From W11650 sp963545585 (lineage in GTDB: Bacteria > Bacillota > Clostridia > Lachnospirales > Vallitaleaceae): a stretch of DNA of 6,178 nucleotides. A program made the translations under genes and the position numbers. Position 1 is the first letter of the stretch; each line of letters opens with the position of its first letter. The stretch is from NCBI GenBank assembly GCA_963545585.1, contig CAUUKX010000111.1, positions 1-6,178 of the forward strand, written 5' to 3'. The notes under the pieces were generated by a model. The model was given only the letters and a program-made list of their open reading frames with translations, had not been told where the DNA came from and did not search any database. This document shows, piece by piece, positions 1 to 5,427 of this stretch.

Positions 1-908
1 CCCTTGATGGCTTCATCGGCCTTTTCTAGTGAAGTAATGATGGCTTCACGGTTTTCACCGGCCATTACAAAATCAAGGCAGGCTTCCACTTTCGGCAGCA
101 TGCTACCTTTGGCGAAATGACCTTCTTGAATGTATTGATTGGCTTCGGCTGAGGTCATTACATCCAGCGCCTTTTGTTCCGGTTTGCCAAAGTGAATACA
201 AGCCTTTTCGACTGCCGTCAGAATCAAAAGCACATCTGCATTAATATCATTGGCTAATTTGGCACAGGATTTATCCTTATCGATAACCGCGTCGACCCCG
301 ACTAATTTTCCGTCTTTGCGGACAACCGGAATTCCGCCGCCGCCGACCGTAATCGGAATCATATCCTGAGCAATAATCTTGTTAATTGCATTTAACTCAA
401 CAATTGCTGTTGGTGCAGGTGAGGGCACAACCCGGCGGTAGCCCCGGCCGGAATCCTCAACGAAAGTAAAGCCTTTTTGCGCCGCCAGCTCGTCAGCCTT
501 TTCCTTGGCATAGAACATACCAACCGGCTTGGTCGGATGCGCAAAAGCGCTGTCCTTTGCATCGACTTCAACTTGGGTGACAACACAGACGACATCCTTA
601 TCGATGCCTTCTTGGCGGAACTTTTCTTCAATTGCCTGCTGCAAATGGTAACCGATATAGCCCTGCGACATAGCGCCACATTCCACTAAAGGCATCGCCG
701 GTGTCTTGACTTCGCCTTCCGCCGCATAATCCATCGCCAGATTGATGATACCGACTTGCGGGCCGTTGCCGTGACCGATAATGATTTGATTACCGGAACG
801 TACCAGTTTGGCAATGGTTTCCGCTACGAAATCAACAGCATCCCGCTGTTCCTTTGGTGTAAAGCCTAAAGCGTTACCGCCCAGAGCAATGACAACTCGT
901 TTTCCCAT
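1..908 (-). CDS. arcC: Carbamate kinase, 3' end cut by the window edge
   Basis: Carbamate kinase makes ATP from carbamoyl phosphate and ADP, releasing CO2 and ammonia; it is the last, energy-yielding step of cytoplasmic arginine/citrulline fermentation. The reverse-strand reading gives 302 complete codons with no stop. Family members are about 310-317 residues, so only the last ten or so are missing. Visible signatures of the amino-acid-kinase fold: ALGGNAL near residues 8-14, GHGNGPQVG at 45-53, ECGAMSQGYIGY at 76-87, HPTKPVG at 124-130, a Gly-rich VGGGGIPVV at 188-196, GVDAVIDKDK at 204-213 and FAKGSMLPKV at 265-274. The ATG at 908 follows a GGAGG (915-919) by six bases. The gene lies 21 bases after arcB on the same strand with no promoter or terminator between, so the two are almost certainly co-transcribed. 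Family assignment is secure; arcC rather than another carbamate kinase paralogue rests on the arcB neighbour. Confidence 0.96.
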   Translation of the reverse strand, partial: MGKRVVIALGGNALGFTPKEQRDAVDFVAETIAKLVRSGNQIIIGHGNGPQVGIINLAMDYAAEGEVKTPAMPLVECGAMSQGYIGYHLQQAIEEKFRQEGIDKDVVCVVTQVEVDAKDSAFAHPTKPVGMFYAKEKADELAAQKGFTFVEDSGRGYRRVVPSPAPTAIVELNAINKIIAQDMIPITVGGGGIPVVRKDGKLVGVDAVIDKDKSCAKLANDINADVLLILTAVEKACIHFGKPEQKALDVMTSAEANQYIQEGHFAKGSMLPKVEACLDFVMAGENREAIITSLEKADEAIK

Positions 909-929
909 AAAAAACCTCCGTGACTGCTC

Positions 930-1922
930 TTAGCATAAGGTAGCGTAAATAACCGCTTTAATCGTGTGCATTCTGTTTTCGGCTTCGTCAAAGACTACCG
1001 ATTGCGGACCTTCAAAGACTTCGTCGGAAACTTCCATTTCCGGCAGGCCGAACTTTTCGTGAATTTCCTTGCCGATGGTGGTCTTTAAGTCATGGAAAGA
1101 CGGTAAGCAGTGCATGAAGATTGCTTCCGGATTAGCGTTTGCCATAGCCGCCTTATTAATTTGATAGGGCTTTAAAAGACGAATTCTTTCTTCCCAAACG
1201 CTGTCTGGCTCGCCCATCGATACCCAAATATCGGTATAAAGTACATCGGCGCCAGTCGTTCCTTCTTTCACATCTTCGGTAAAGCGAACGGTGCAATGGC
1301 TCTGCTTAGCAATTTCCTGAGCCTTGGCTTGCAGTTCTTCATCCGGCCACAAAGCCTTTGGTGCGCAGCCGGTGAAATTAAGCCCCATCTTAGCGCAGGC
1401 AATCATCAAAGAGTTGCCCATGTTGTTTCTGGCATCGCCCATATAGGTGAAGTTCAAGCCCTTTAAGCGACCGAACTTTTCTTCAATCGTGAGCAAGTCA
1501 GCCAGCATTTGGGTCGGGTGGAAACGATCAGTCAGGCCGTTCCAAACTGGTACGCCCGAATATTTTGCCAAGGTTTCAACCAAGGATTGATCAAAACCGC
1601 GGTATTCAATACCGTCATACATCCGGCCCAGTACCCGAGCGGTATCTTCGATACTTTCCTTTTTACCCATCTGCGAACTGCCCGGATCAAGGTAGGTTAC
1701 GCCCATACCCAAATCCATACCGGCTACTTCAAAAGAGCAGCGGGTACGGGTCGAGGTCTTTTCAAATAACAAAACAATGTTCTTTCCTTCTAAATAGCGA
1801 TGAACGGTACCCGTTCTTTTTAATTCCTTAAAGTTTCTTGATAAATCAAGCAGATAGCGAATCTCGTCGCTGGTGAAATCCAATAAAGTTAAAAAACTCT
1901 TACCGCGTAAATTTTTAGCCAT
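930..1922 (-). CDS. arcB: Ornithine carbamoyltransferase (catabolic type by context)
   Basis: This enzyme interconverts citrulline plus phosphate with ornithine plus carbamoyl phosphate. Next to carbamate kinase it would run in the catabolic direction and feed carbamoyl phosphate to ArcC. The 330-residue protein has usual length and all hallmarks: the carbamoyl-phosphate loop STRTR at residues 57-61, a second phosphate-binding segment ESIEDTARVLGRMYDG around 89-104, FHPTQ at 134-138, the ornithine-side motif DIWVSMG at 231-237, the catalytic HCLP at 271-274, and a typical C-terminus (ENRMHTIKAVIYATL). These fit true ornithine carbamoyltransferase, not the putrescine or knotted transcarbamylases. 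The frame stays open upstream to a TTG at 1958, but the ATG at 1922 has the better ribosome site and gives the conserved N-terminus. It is first in its transcript. An anabolic role (argF) cannot be excluded from sequence alone. Confidence 0.95.
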   Translation of the reverse strand: MAKNLRGKSFLTLLDFTSDEIRYLLDLSRNFKELKRTGTVHRYLEGKNIVLLFEKTSTRTRCSFEVAGMDLGMGVTYLDPGSSQMGKKESIEDTARVLGRMYDGIEYRGFDQSLVETLAKYSGVPVWNGLTDRFHPTQMLADLLTIEEKFGRLKGLNFTYMGDARNNMGNSLMIACAKMGLNFTGCAPKALWPDEELQAKAQEIAKQSHCTVRFTEDVKEGTTGADVLYTDIWVSMGEPDSVWEERIRLLKPYQINKAAMANANPEAIFMHCLPSFHDLKTTIGKEIHEKFGLPEMEVSDEVFEGPQSVVFDEAENRMHTIKAVIYATLC

Positions 1923-1927
1923 GTTAG

Positions 1928-1934
1928 CTCCTTT
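1928..1934 (-). promoter_or_regulatory. Ribosome binding site that decides the arcB start
   Basis: On the minus strand AAAGGAG sits five bases before the ATG at 1922. The alternative upstream TTG at 1958 has only pyrimidine-rich sequence before it and no purine-rich ribosome site. This supports the 330-residue product over a version with 12 extra residues. Confidence 0.8.
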
Positions 1935-1970
1935 CTTGATGAGTTGCTCCACTTTCAAATAGAAGAAAGG
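1930..1970 (-). promoter_or_regulatory. Inverted repeat that could mask the arcB ribosome binding site
   Basis: An 8-base perfect inverted repeat has arms at 1930-1937 and 1963-1970, separated by 25 bases. In the arcB transcript the upstream arm reads CCUUUCUU and can pair with AAGAAAGG, which covers most of the Shine-Dalgarno sequence. Pairing would lower initiation unless something opens it. Both arms are simple purine or pyrimidine runs, so chance is a real alternative. Confidence 0.3.
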
Positions 1971-1976
1971 GGAACA

Positions 1977-1994
1977 GGCAGCAATGCGGCCGCC
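1977..1994 (-). promoter_or_regulatory. Small GC-rich hairpin in the arcB leader
   Basis: In the arcB RNA, GGCGGC (1994-1989) can pair with GCUGCC (1982-1977) around a six-base loop: six pairs, one of them G-U. It stands out as a GC-rich island in AT-rich leader DNA. No U-run follows directly, so it is not a good terminator. A role in mRNA stability or leader folding is possible but unproven. Confidence 0.25.
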
Positions 1995-1997
1995 AAG

Positions 1998-2013
1998 GTT
2001 AAATAATTATAAC
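1998..2013. promoter_or_regulatory. AT-rich palindrome-like site in the arcB leader, weak ARG-box candidate
   Basis: The 16 bases have symmetric ends (GTTA and TAAC) and a central TAATTAT, loosely like the AT-rich ArgR/AhrC operators of Bacillota; they lack a clear TGAAT/ATTCA pair. The minus strand also carries a second perfect TATAAT (2011-2006), but with no good -35 at proper distance. The site could be an operator, a second promoter element or neither. Confidence 0.2.
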
Positions 2014-2015
2014 TG

Positions 2016-2031
2016 CAATATTGATTATCGT
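2016..2031. promoter_or_regulatory. Shared element, copy 1 (arcB start region)
   Basis: CAATATTGATTATCGT on the plus strand. The same string with one extra T occurs at 3789-3805 in front of the symporter gene. This copy lies just downstream of the predicted arcB transcription start (about 2032), a position suited to an operator. It begins with a perfect 8-base palindrome, CAATATTG, followed by a GAT/ATC dyad. It matches no operator consensus that I recognise. The protein that binds it is unknown; the adjacent AraC-type regulator is an obvious candidate. Confidence 0.5.
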
Positions 2032-2038
2032 GCTTTCC

Positions 2039-2067
2039 ATTATACCTTATTTCCAATAAAATGTGTA
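2039..2067 (-). promoter_or_regulatory. Sigma-A-type promoter for arcB-arcC
   Basis: On the minus strand a perfect TATAAT (2044-2039) lies 17 bases after TACACA (2067-2062), which matches four of six positions of the -35 consensus. The predicted start is near 2032, leaving a leader of about 110 bases before the arcB ATG. The imperfect -35, with repeats just upstream, fits a promoter helped by an activator. Confidence 0.65.
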
Positions 2068-2085
2068 GCAAATCAGGGCAAAATC
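2068..2085 (-). repeat. Tandem GATTT(T)GC half-sites upstream of the arcB -35
   Basis: Minus-strand GATTTTGC (2085-2078) and GATTTGC (2074-2068) start 11 bases apart, about one helical turn, and directly abut the -35 hexamer. AraC-type activators often bind direct repeats in this position (known of the family). The symporter promoter has GATTTTG next to its own -35 at 3760-3766. Assignment as activator sites is inference. Confidence 0.35.
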
Positions 2086-2123
2086 ATTGTATAATTTTGC
2101 TTTTCTTGTGGCTGGATTTTGCT
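2078..2123. repeat. Inverted and direct GCAAAAT/ATTTTGC repeats
   Basis: GCAAAAT (2078-2084) and ATTTTGC (2094-2100) form an inverted repeat with 7-base arms and a 9-base spacer. ATTTTGCT then recurs at 2116-2123, exactly 22 bases after the copy at 2094-2101. Spacing near two helical turns is typical of AraC-family half-sites. The cluster lies between the arcB promoter and the regulator gene and may serve either. AT-rich composition raises the chance background. Confidence 0.35.
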
Positions 2124-2130
2124 CCCATCC

Positions 2131-2333
2131 AATGCTCAAATTTAAGAATAGAAATTTAAAAAAGGAATAAAAGCAGAGTTGTCGAATAATTAAAAAAGAA
2201 TATAAATCGAGAAAAGAAAATGTAAAAACAGCATAAATAAAAGAAAAAAGAGAAAAGGAGGGAAATAAGAAACAAAACGTCAAAAAAATATCAGACATAG
2301 TAAAATCATACAAAAAATTTAGAATTAAATGTC
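2131..2333. other. A-rich, gene-free tract in the divergent control region
   Basis: The plus strand is dominated by A with scattered G and few C. A good Shine-Dalgarno-like string (AAGGAGGG, 2255-2262) occurs, but no ATG, GTG or TTG follows at working distance. The reverse strand is open from 2313 to 2047, but that reading is a low-complexity Phe/Leu/Ser string without a ribosome site. I see no gene here. A-rich DNA of this kind can be bent or act as an upstream promoter element. Confidence 0.5.
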
Positions 2334-2362
2334 TTGATTCGGATTATATTACCATTTATAAT
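2334..2362 (+). promoter_or_regulatory. Sigma-A-type promoter for the AraC-type regulator gene
   Basis: TTGATT (2334-2339), 17 bases, then a perfect TATAAT (2357-2362). The predicted start is near 2369, giving a leader of about 50 bases. The leader holds a weak AU-rich inverted repeat, AAAACT (2378-2383) with AGTTTT (2395-2400). This promoter diverges from the arcB promoter about 270 bases away. Confidence 0.7.
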
Positions 2363-2420
2363 AAAGAGAGATTCGTCAAAACTCTTAAAACAGAAGTTTT
2401 AAAAAATAGGTTGGTGAAAG

Positions 2421-3701
2421 ATGACGAAATACAAAAAGGCTGATATACAGCCAATCGATTATTCCAGCATGAAGCTGGAGGGACTGTTTAGCTTTGATCG
2501 TGAAGTGATTGAAGCGCCGACACTGCCGTTGCTGCATCAGGCGGCGCGTTTTCTTCTTATCTTAGAAGGCGAAGGTGTAATTAATATCAATGGTCGGGAC
2601 TGCCCTCTGACGAAGGGTACGCTGCTGGCCATGATGCCTTGGCATTTTTCGGAGGTGACCAAAGTTGAAAAGCCGCTCCAATATTACATTTTAAAATATA
2701 ATGTTGATATTGTGAACTGCTTTGTCAAGACTTTGCATGATTTGGATGACAACAGCAATTTTTTAGATTTGCTTTATTCCAAGCATACCATTTCTTGTGA
2801 CAAATCAGAACTGGAAGTGCTGAAAAGTATTTTTACTTCAATTAAAGAAGAATTAGGCGAGGAATCCGTTTTTACCGAAGGGAAAAAGCGGCCGCTGACA
2901 GAAGTTTTTGTCATTTGCAAGATTATTGAGATCATTACCTTGTTTATTCGTAAATCGGAGTGGGATGAAGTGCTCTCGCCGGAGGATGCCGCCGGGGAGA
3001 CGGAAGAAACAGCTGGCGATGACAAAGCGCTGGTTAATGTTTTTAAATATATTTATTCGCATTTGGGCAGGGGATTAAGCGCTGAAAAAGTGGCCAATGT
3101 CTTTTTTACCAGCAAGTCAACGCTGACCAAATACATTAAAAAGACGACGGGCTTATCCTATGAAAATCTGGTCAATGAAATGAAGATTGGCAAGATTATG
3201 GAAATGCTGCTGTATACGGAGCTGAGTATTAATGAAATTGCCTTTGTTTTGGGCTTTGTCGATCAAGCGCATTTGACCAAGGTATTCAGCCGGCGGATGG
3301 GAAAAACGCCCAATAAATACCGCCAGATTTTTGGCAGCAAGCTGCTTTTGTATAATGAAAATGATATCCGGCTGTTTTATAAGATTTTGGATTATGTCTG
3401 CAAGGGATACAGCGGGGATCTTTCGATTGAGGTAGTCAGTAGTGAGTTTGGTCTGACCAATGCCCAATTAAATGAAATGTTTATCTACCATGTAGAAAAG
3501 AGTTTTGCTGATTTTGTCAACTTTATCCGAATCGGCAATGCCTGCAAAATGCTTTTAAATTCGGATAAAAACATTACCAGCATTGCGTTTGAGGTTGGCT
3601 ATAACAATTCCAAAACCTTTTTGCGCAACTTTAATAAGCTGCGGGGCATGGCTCCGTCCGAGTTTCGGTTAAGCGGAAACTTACAGGAGTTTGATTTATA
3701 A
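2421..3701 (+). CDS. AraC-family transcriptional regulator with two tandem AraC DNA-binding domains
   Basis: This is probably a ligand-responsive cytoplasmic transcription factor. The 426-residue protein starts with a cupin-like sensor part (about 10-100; short beta-strand-like stretches such as FLLILEGEGVININGR), then a helical region to about 185 and an acidic linker (about 186-202, rich in Glu/Asp). A first AraC domain covers about 207-304, with the signature LSINEIAFVLGF...HLTKVFSRRMGKTPNKYR. A second covers about 318-417, with NITSIAFEVGY...FLRNFNKLRGMAPSEFR. Typical AraC regulators are 250-300 residues with one such domain, so the extra domain explains the length. Each domain keeps both helix-turn-helix subdomains; the second copy's N-terminal subdomain is more divergent. 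The ribosome site (AGG at 2408-2410 or GGTGA at 2413-2417) is modest. It lies between the divergent arcB-arcC unit and the symporter gene, making both likely targets (inference). The ligand is unknown; arginine, citrulline or ornithine would fit. Confidence 0.93.
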   Translation: MTKYKKADIQPIDYSSMKLEGLFSFDREVIEAPTLPLLHQAARFLLILEGEGVININGRDCPLTKGTLLAMMPWHFSEVTKVEKPLQYYILKYNVDIVNCFVKTLHDLDDNSNFLDLLYSKHTISCDKSELEVLKSIFTSIKEELGEESVFTEGKKRPLTEVFVICKIIEIITLFIRKSEWDEVLSPEDAAGETEETAGDDKALVNVFKYIYSHLGRGLSAEKVANVFFTSKSTLTKYIKKTTGLSYENLVNEMKIGKIMEMLLYTELSINEIAFVLGFVDQAHLTKVFSRRMGKTPNKYRQIFGSKLLLYNENDIRLFYKILDYVCKGYSGDLSIEVVSSEFGLTNAQLNEMFIYHVEKSFADFVNFIRIGNACKMLLNSDKNITSIAFEVGYNNSKTFLRNFNKLRGMAPSEFRLSGNLQEFDL

Positions 3702-3745
3702 GAGTTTGTTTTTTGAGTATTGAAAGATTTAAAATTCTTTTGTAA

Positions 3746-3755
3746 GCAAGCTTGC
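3746..3755. repeat. Perfect 10-base palindrome upstream of the symporter promoter
   Basis: GCAAGCTTGC lies a few bases upstream of the -35 region of the symporter gene and about 45 bases after the regulator stop codon. It has no loop and no T-run directly after it, so it is not a terminator. It could be an operator or chance. No convincing terminator for the regulator gene was found between 3702 and 3760; the only hairpin there (3723-3727 with 3736-3740) has five AU-rich pairs. Confidence 0.25.
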
Positions 3756-3763
3756 ACCGGATT

Positions 3764-3792
3764 TTGAAGTTTTTGATACTTTATCTTACAAT
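3764..3792 (+). promoter_or_regulatory. Sigma-A-type promoter for the symporter gene
   Basis: TTGAAG (3764-3769, four of six consensus positions), 17 bases, then TACAAT (3787-3792, five of six). The predicted start is near 3799, with a leader of about 60 bases. GATTTTG (3760-3766) overlaps the -35, as a similar string abuts the arcB -35. The shared element at 3789-3805 overlaps the -10 and the start site. Confidence 0.55.
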
Positions 3793-3805
3793 ATTGATTT
3801 ATCGT
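3789..3805. promoter_or_regulatory. Shared element, copy 2 (symporter start region)
   Basis: CAATATTGATTTATCGT: the first 11 bases and last 5 are identical to the element at 2016-2031, with one T added. It overlaps the -10 hexamer and start site, where a bound protein would most simply repress. Relative to transcription its orientation is opposite to that of the arcB copy, tolerable if the palindromic CAATATTG core is what is bound. Confidence 0.5.
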
Positions 3806-3858
3806 AAAAGCATCTGTCAACCAAGACGACAATATTATTTTTATTAGGAGGAAATAAT

Positions 3859-5259
3859 ATGAATCAAGTGGTAGATTTGATCACAACCTTTACAAACTGG
3901 CTGTGGGGACCGCCTTTGCTGATTTTGGTGGTCGGCGGCGGTATTTTACTGACGGTGCGGTTGGGATTTTTTCAGATCCGATATTTTCCTTATATTATGA
4001 AGCAAACCTTCGGCAAGATTTTTTCCAAGGCCGAGGGAGAAGGTACACTGACACCATTCCAGGCGGCAACCGCAGCGTTAGCTTCGTCGATTGGTGCGGC
4101 CAATATCGTAGTAGTTCCGTCCATTATTTTCGTAGCCGGGCCAGGCGCAGTTTTCTGGATGTGGGTTACGGCGGTTTTGGGTCAGGCCACTAAGTTTTCG
4201 GAAATTGTACTGGGCTTAAAATACCGCGAGAAAAATGCAGAAGGCGAATATGTCGGCGGCCCGGCATATTATATGAAAAAGGGGATTAAGGGTACAATCG
4301 GCAAGATTTTAGGCTTTTGCGTTTCTTTCTTCTTTATGCTTGAAATATTGCCGTCGATTACCTTGCAGACACTTTCAGCCGCTTCGCCGCTGGAAACTTT
4401 GGGCGTCGATAAAAAGATTGCGGTTGGTTTGATTTTGGCTTTGGTGCTGCTGGTTGTTTATGGTGGTATCAGCCGGATTGGTAAGGTTACGGAAAAATTA
4501 GTGCCGTTTATGGCTTTGGCTTATTTTGTAATTGCGCTGGTTGTCATTTTGATTAATATCGGTCAGATTCCAAATGTGCTGTATATGATTTTTGCCGGCG
4601 CATTTAATCCGCAGGCAGTGGCTACTGGTATTGTTGGTGCAACGGTTGCCAAAGCCATTCAAAACGGTGTGGCCCGCGGCGTATATTCCAATGAAGCCGG
4701 TATGGGTTCAGCGCCGTATGCTCACTCAACGGCAGTAACTGATCATCCTTGCCGCCAGGGGATGTGGGGTATTTTTGAAGTATTTGTTGATACAATTGTA
4801 GTTTGTTCTATATCGGCGCTGGTTGTTTTATCCGCTGGTGTCTGGACACCGCAGACGACACCGGATTCCGAATTTAAGGCGGTGGCTGTTACCAAGGCAG
4901 TCAGCAGTATTTTCGGTAATTTCGGTTCGGCGATTGTATCGATTTGTTTATTCTTGTTTGTTCTTTCCACCATTATCGTCATTGTCTTTTACTGTGAAAA
5001 GCAGGCGGAATATTTGTTTGGCAGCTTCCTTGGCAAGATTATGCGTTTTGCCGCTACGGCTATGGTAGCAGCCGCCCTCTTTATCAGTTTTGATAATGCC
5101 GGCGTATTCTTAGACTTTACTTTGGGTCTGGTGGTTGTGCCGAATATGATTGCTTTAATCTTATTGAGCGGTGAAGTGGTCAAACTGAAAGAGGAGTTCT
5201 TTAACACTCCCGGTAAGTATTACCTAAAGGATATCGATAAAAACGCCGGTAAAAAATAA
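3859..5259 (+). CDS. AGCS-family sodium:amino-acid symporter
   Basis: This inner-membrane carrier belongs to the alanine/glycine:cation symporter family (AlsT, DagA, AgcS relatives), which imports a small amino acid with Na+ or H+. The 466-residue product has usual length and about ten hydrophobic segments. Family landmarks are LTPFQAATAALA (64-75), GPGAVFWMWVTAVLGQATKFSE (94-115), GGPAYYM (133-139), the highly conserved NGVARGVYSNEAGMGSAP (269-286), TDHPCRQGMWGIFEVFVDT (294-312) and VPNMIALILLS (427-437). Two usually conserved spots differ: the GTGN segment near residues 79-82 reads GAAN, and the Gly-Trp expected after ST(I/L)x near 371-376 is replaced by Val-Ile. Both lie where family members contact substrate, so the transported amino acid may not be alanine or glycine (inference). 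AGGAGG (3846-3851) lies seven bases before the ATG. Its own promoter and the shared element link it to arcB. No riboswitch was recognised upstream. Confidence 0.95.
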   Translation: MNQVVDLITTFTNWLWGPPLLILVVGGGILLTVRLGFFQIRYFPYIMKQTFGKIFSKAEGEGTLTPFQAATAALASSIGAANIVVVPSIIFVAGPGAVFWMWVTAVLGQATKFSEIVLGLKYREKNAEGEYVGGPAYYMKKGIKGTIGKILGFCVSFFFMLEILPSITLQTLSAASPLETLGVDKKIAVGLILALVLLVVYGGISRIGKVTEKLVPFMALAYFVIALVVILINIGQIPNVLYMIFAGAFNPQAVATGIVGATVAKAIQNGVARGVYSNEAGMGSAPYAHSTAVTDHPCRQGMWGIFEVFVDTIVVCSISALVVLSAGVWTPQTTPDSEFKAVAVTKAVSSIFGNFGSAIVSICLFLFVLSTIIVIVFYCEKQAEYLFGSFLGKIMRFAATAMVAAALFISFDNAGVFLDFTLGLVVVPNMIALILLSGEVVKLKEEFFNTPGKYYLKDIDKNAGKK

Positions 5260-5328
5260 TGAGGCGAGAGGTTTTTTGGCAGACAAAAGCAAGGTGTGCT
5301 TAAAAACGCTAAAAAATCAGGATTAACG

Positions 5329-5352
5329 ATGCAACAAAAAATACTTTCTTAG
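5329..5352 (+). CDS. Possible seven-codon leader peptide (MQQKILS)
   Basis: An ATG preceded by AGGA (5319-5322, six-base spacing) opens a seven-codon frame ending in TAG. The frame covers the left arm (5336-5349) of the stem described at 5336-5396, so a ribosome reading it would block that stem. The codons (two Gln, then Lys, Ile, Leu, Ser) show no strong run of one amino acid. It may be only chance; its position relative to the stems is the sole support. Confidence 0.2.
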   Translation: MQQKILS

Positions 5353-5396
5353 TGGGCGAAAAGCAGTTGTCTGTTCGGAAGGTATTTTTTGAACAG
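5336..5396 (+). promoter_or_regulatory. Alternative RNA stems (terminator/attenuator-like) before the Gate-domain gene
   Basis: Stem A pairs 5336-5349 with 5377-5390 (14 pairs including two G-U) around a 27-base loop. Its flanks are A6 on the left and T6 (5385-5390) on the right, as in a bidirectional rho-independent terminator, but the GC content is low. Stem B pairs CTGTTC (5371-5376) with GAACAG (5391-5396) and extends inward to about ten pairs with a six-base loop. Stem B uses the right arm of stem A, so the two exclude each other. Whether either forms, and whether transcription stops here, is untested. Confidence 0.3.
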
Positions 5397-5427
5397 CGGC
5401 ATTTGAGGAAAGGATTTAGAAACAGGA

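Noticed and set aside
392..689. Two opposed open frames inside the carbamate kinase gene
   Set aside because: Both are shadows of the strongly conserved arcC reading; their products look like random Arg/Ser-rich or mixed sequence without domain features.
1923..1958. Twelve-residue N-terminal extension of arcB from a TTG start
   Set aside because: The TTG has no purine-rich site before it, while the ATG at 1922 has AAAGGAG at five bases and yields the usual family N-terminus.
2255..2262. Strong Shine-Dalgarno-like AAGGAGGG
   Set aside because: No ATG, GTG or TTG follows at a suitable distance, and the surrounding DNA is A/G-rich enough to produce it by chance.
2047..2313. Open minus-strand frame of 88 codons in the divergent control region
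   Set aside because: The product is a low-complexity Phe/Leu/Ser-rich string produced by A-rich DNA on the other strand. It has no ribosome binding site, resembles no family, and ends just upstream of the arcB promoter.
3793..3858. Possible glycine riboswitch or T-box in front of the AGCS symporter
   Set aside because: The leader is only about 60 bases and shows neither the conserved glycine-aptamer segments nor a T-box sequence with a terminator.
5259..5303. Fourteen-codon ORF whose ATG overlaps the symporter stop (TAATG)
   Set aside because: The overlap could allow coupling and the peptide has three Arg, but it shows no ribosome site of its own, no conservation evidence and no structure tied to it. 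I do not call it a gene.
5276..5305. Possible promoter (TTGGCA) directly after the symporter gene
   Set aside because: The -35 is good, but no hexamer at 16-18 bases resembles TATAAT; the best (TAAAAA) needs a 19-base spacer.
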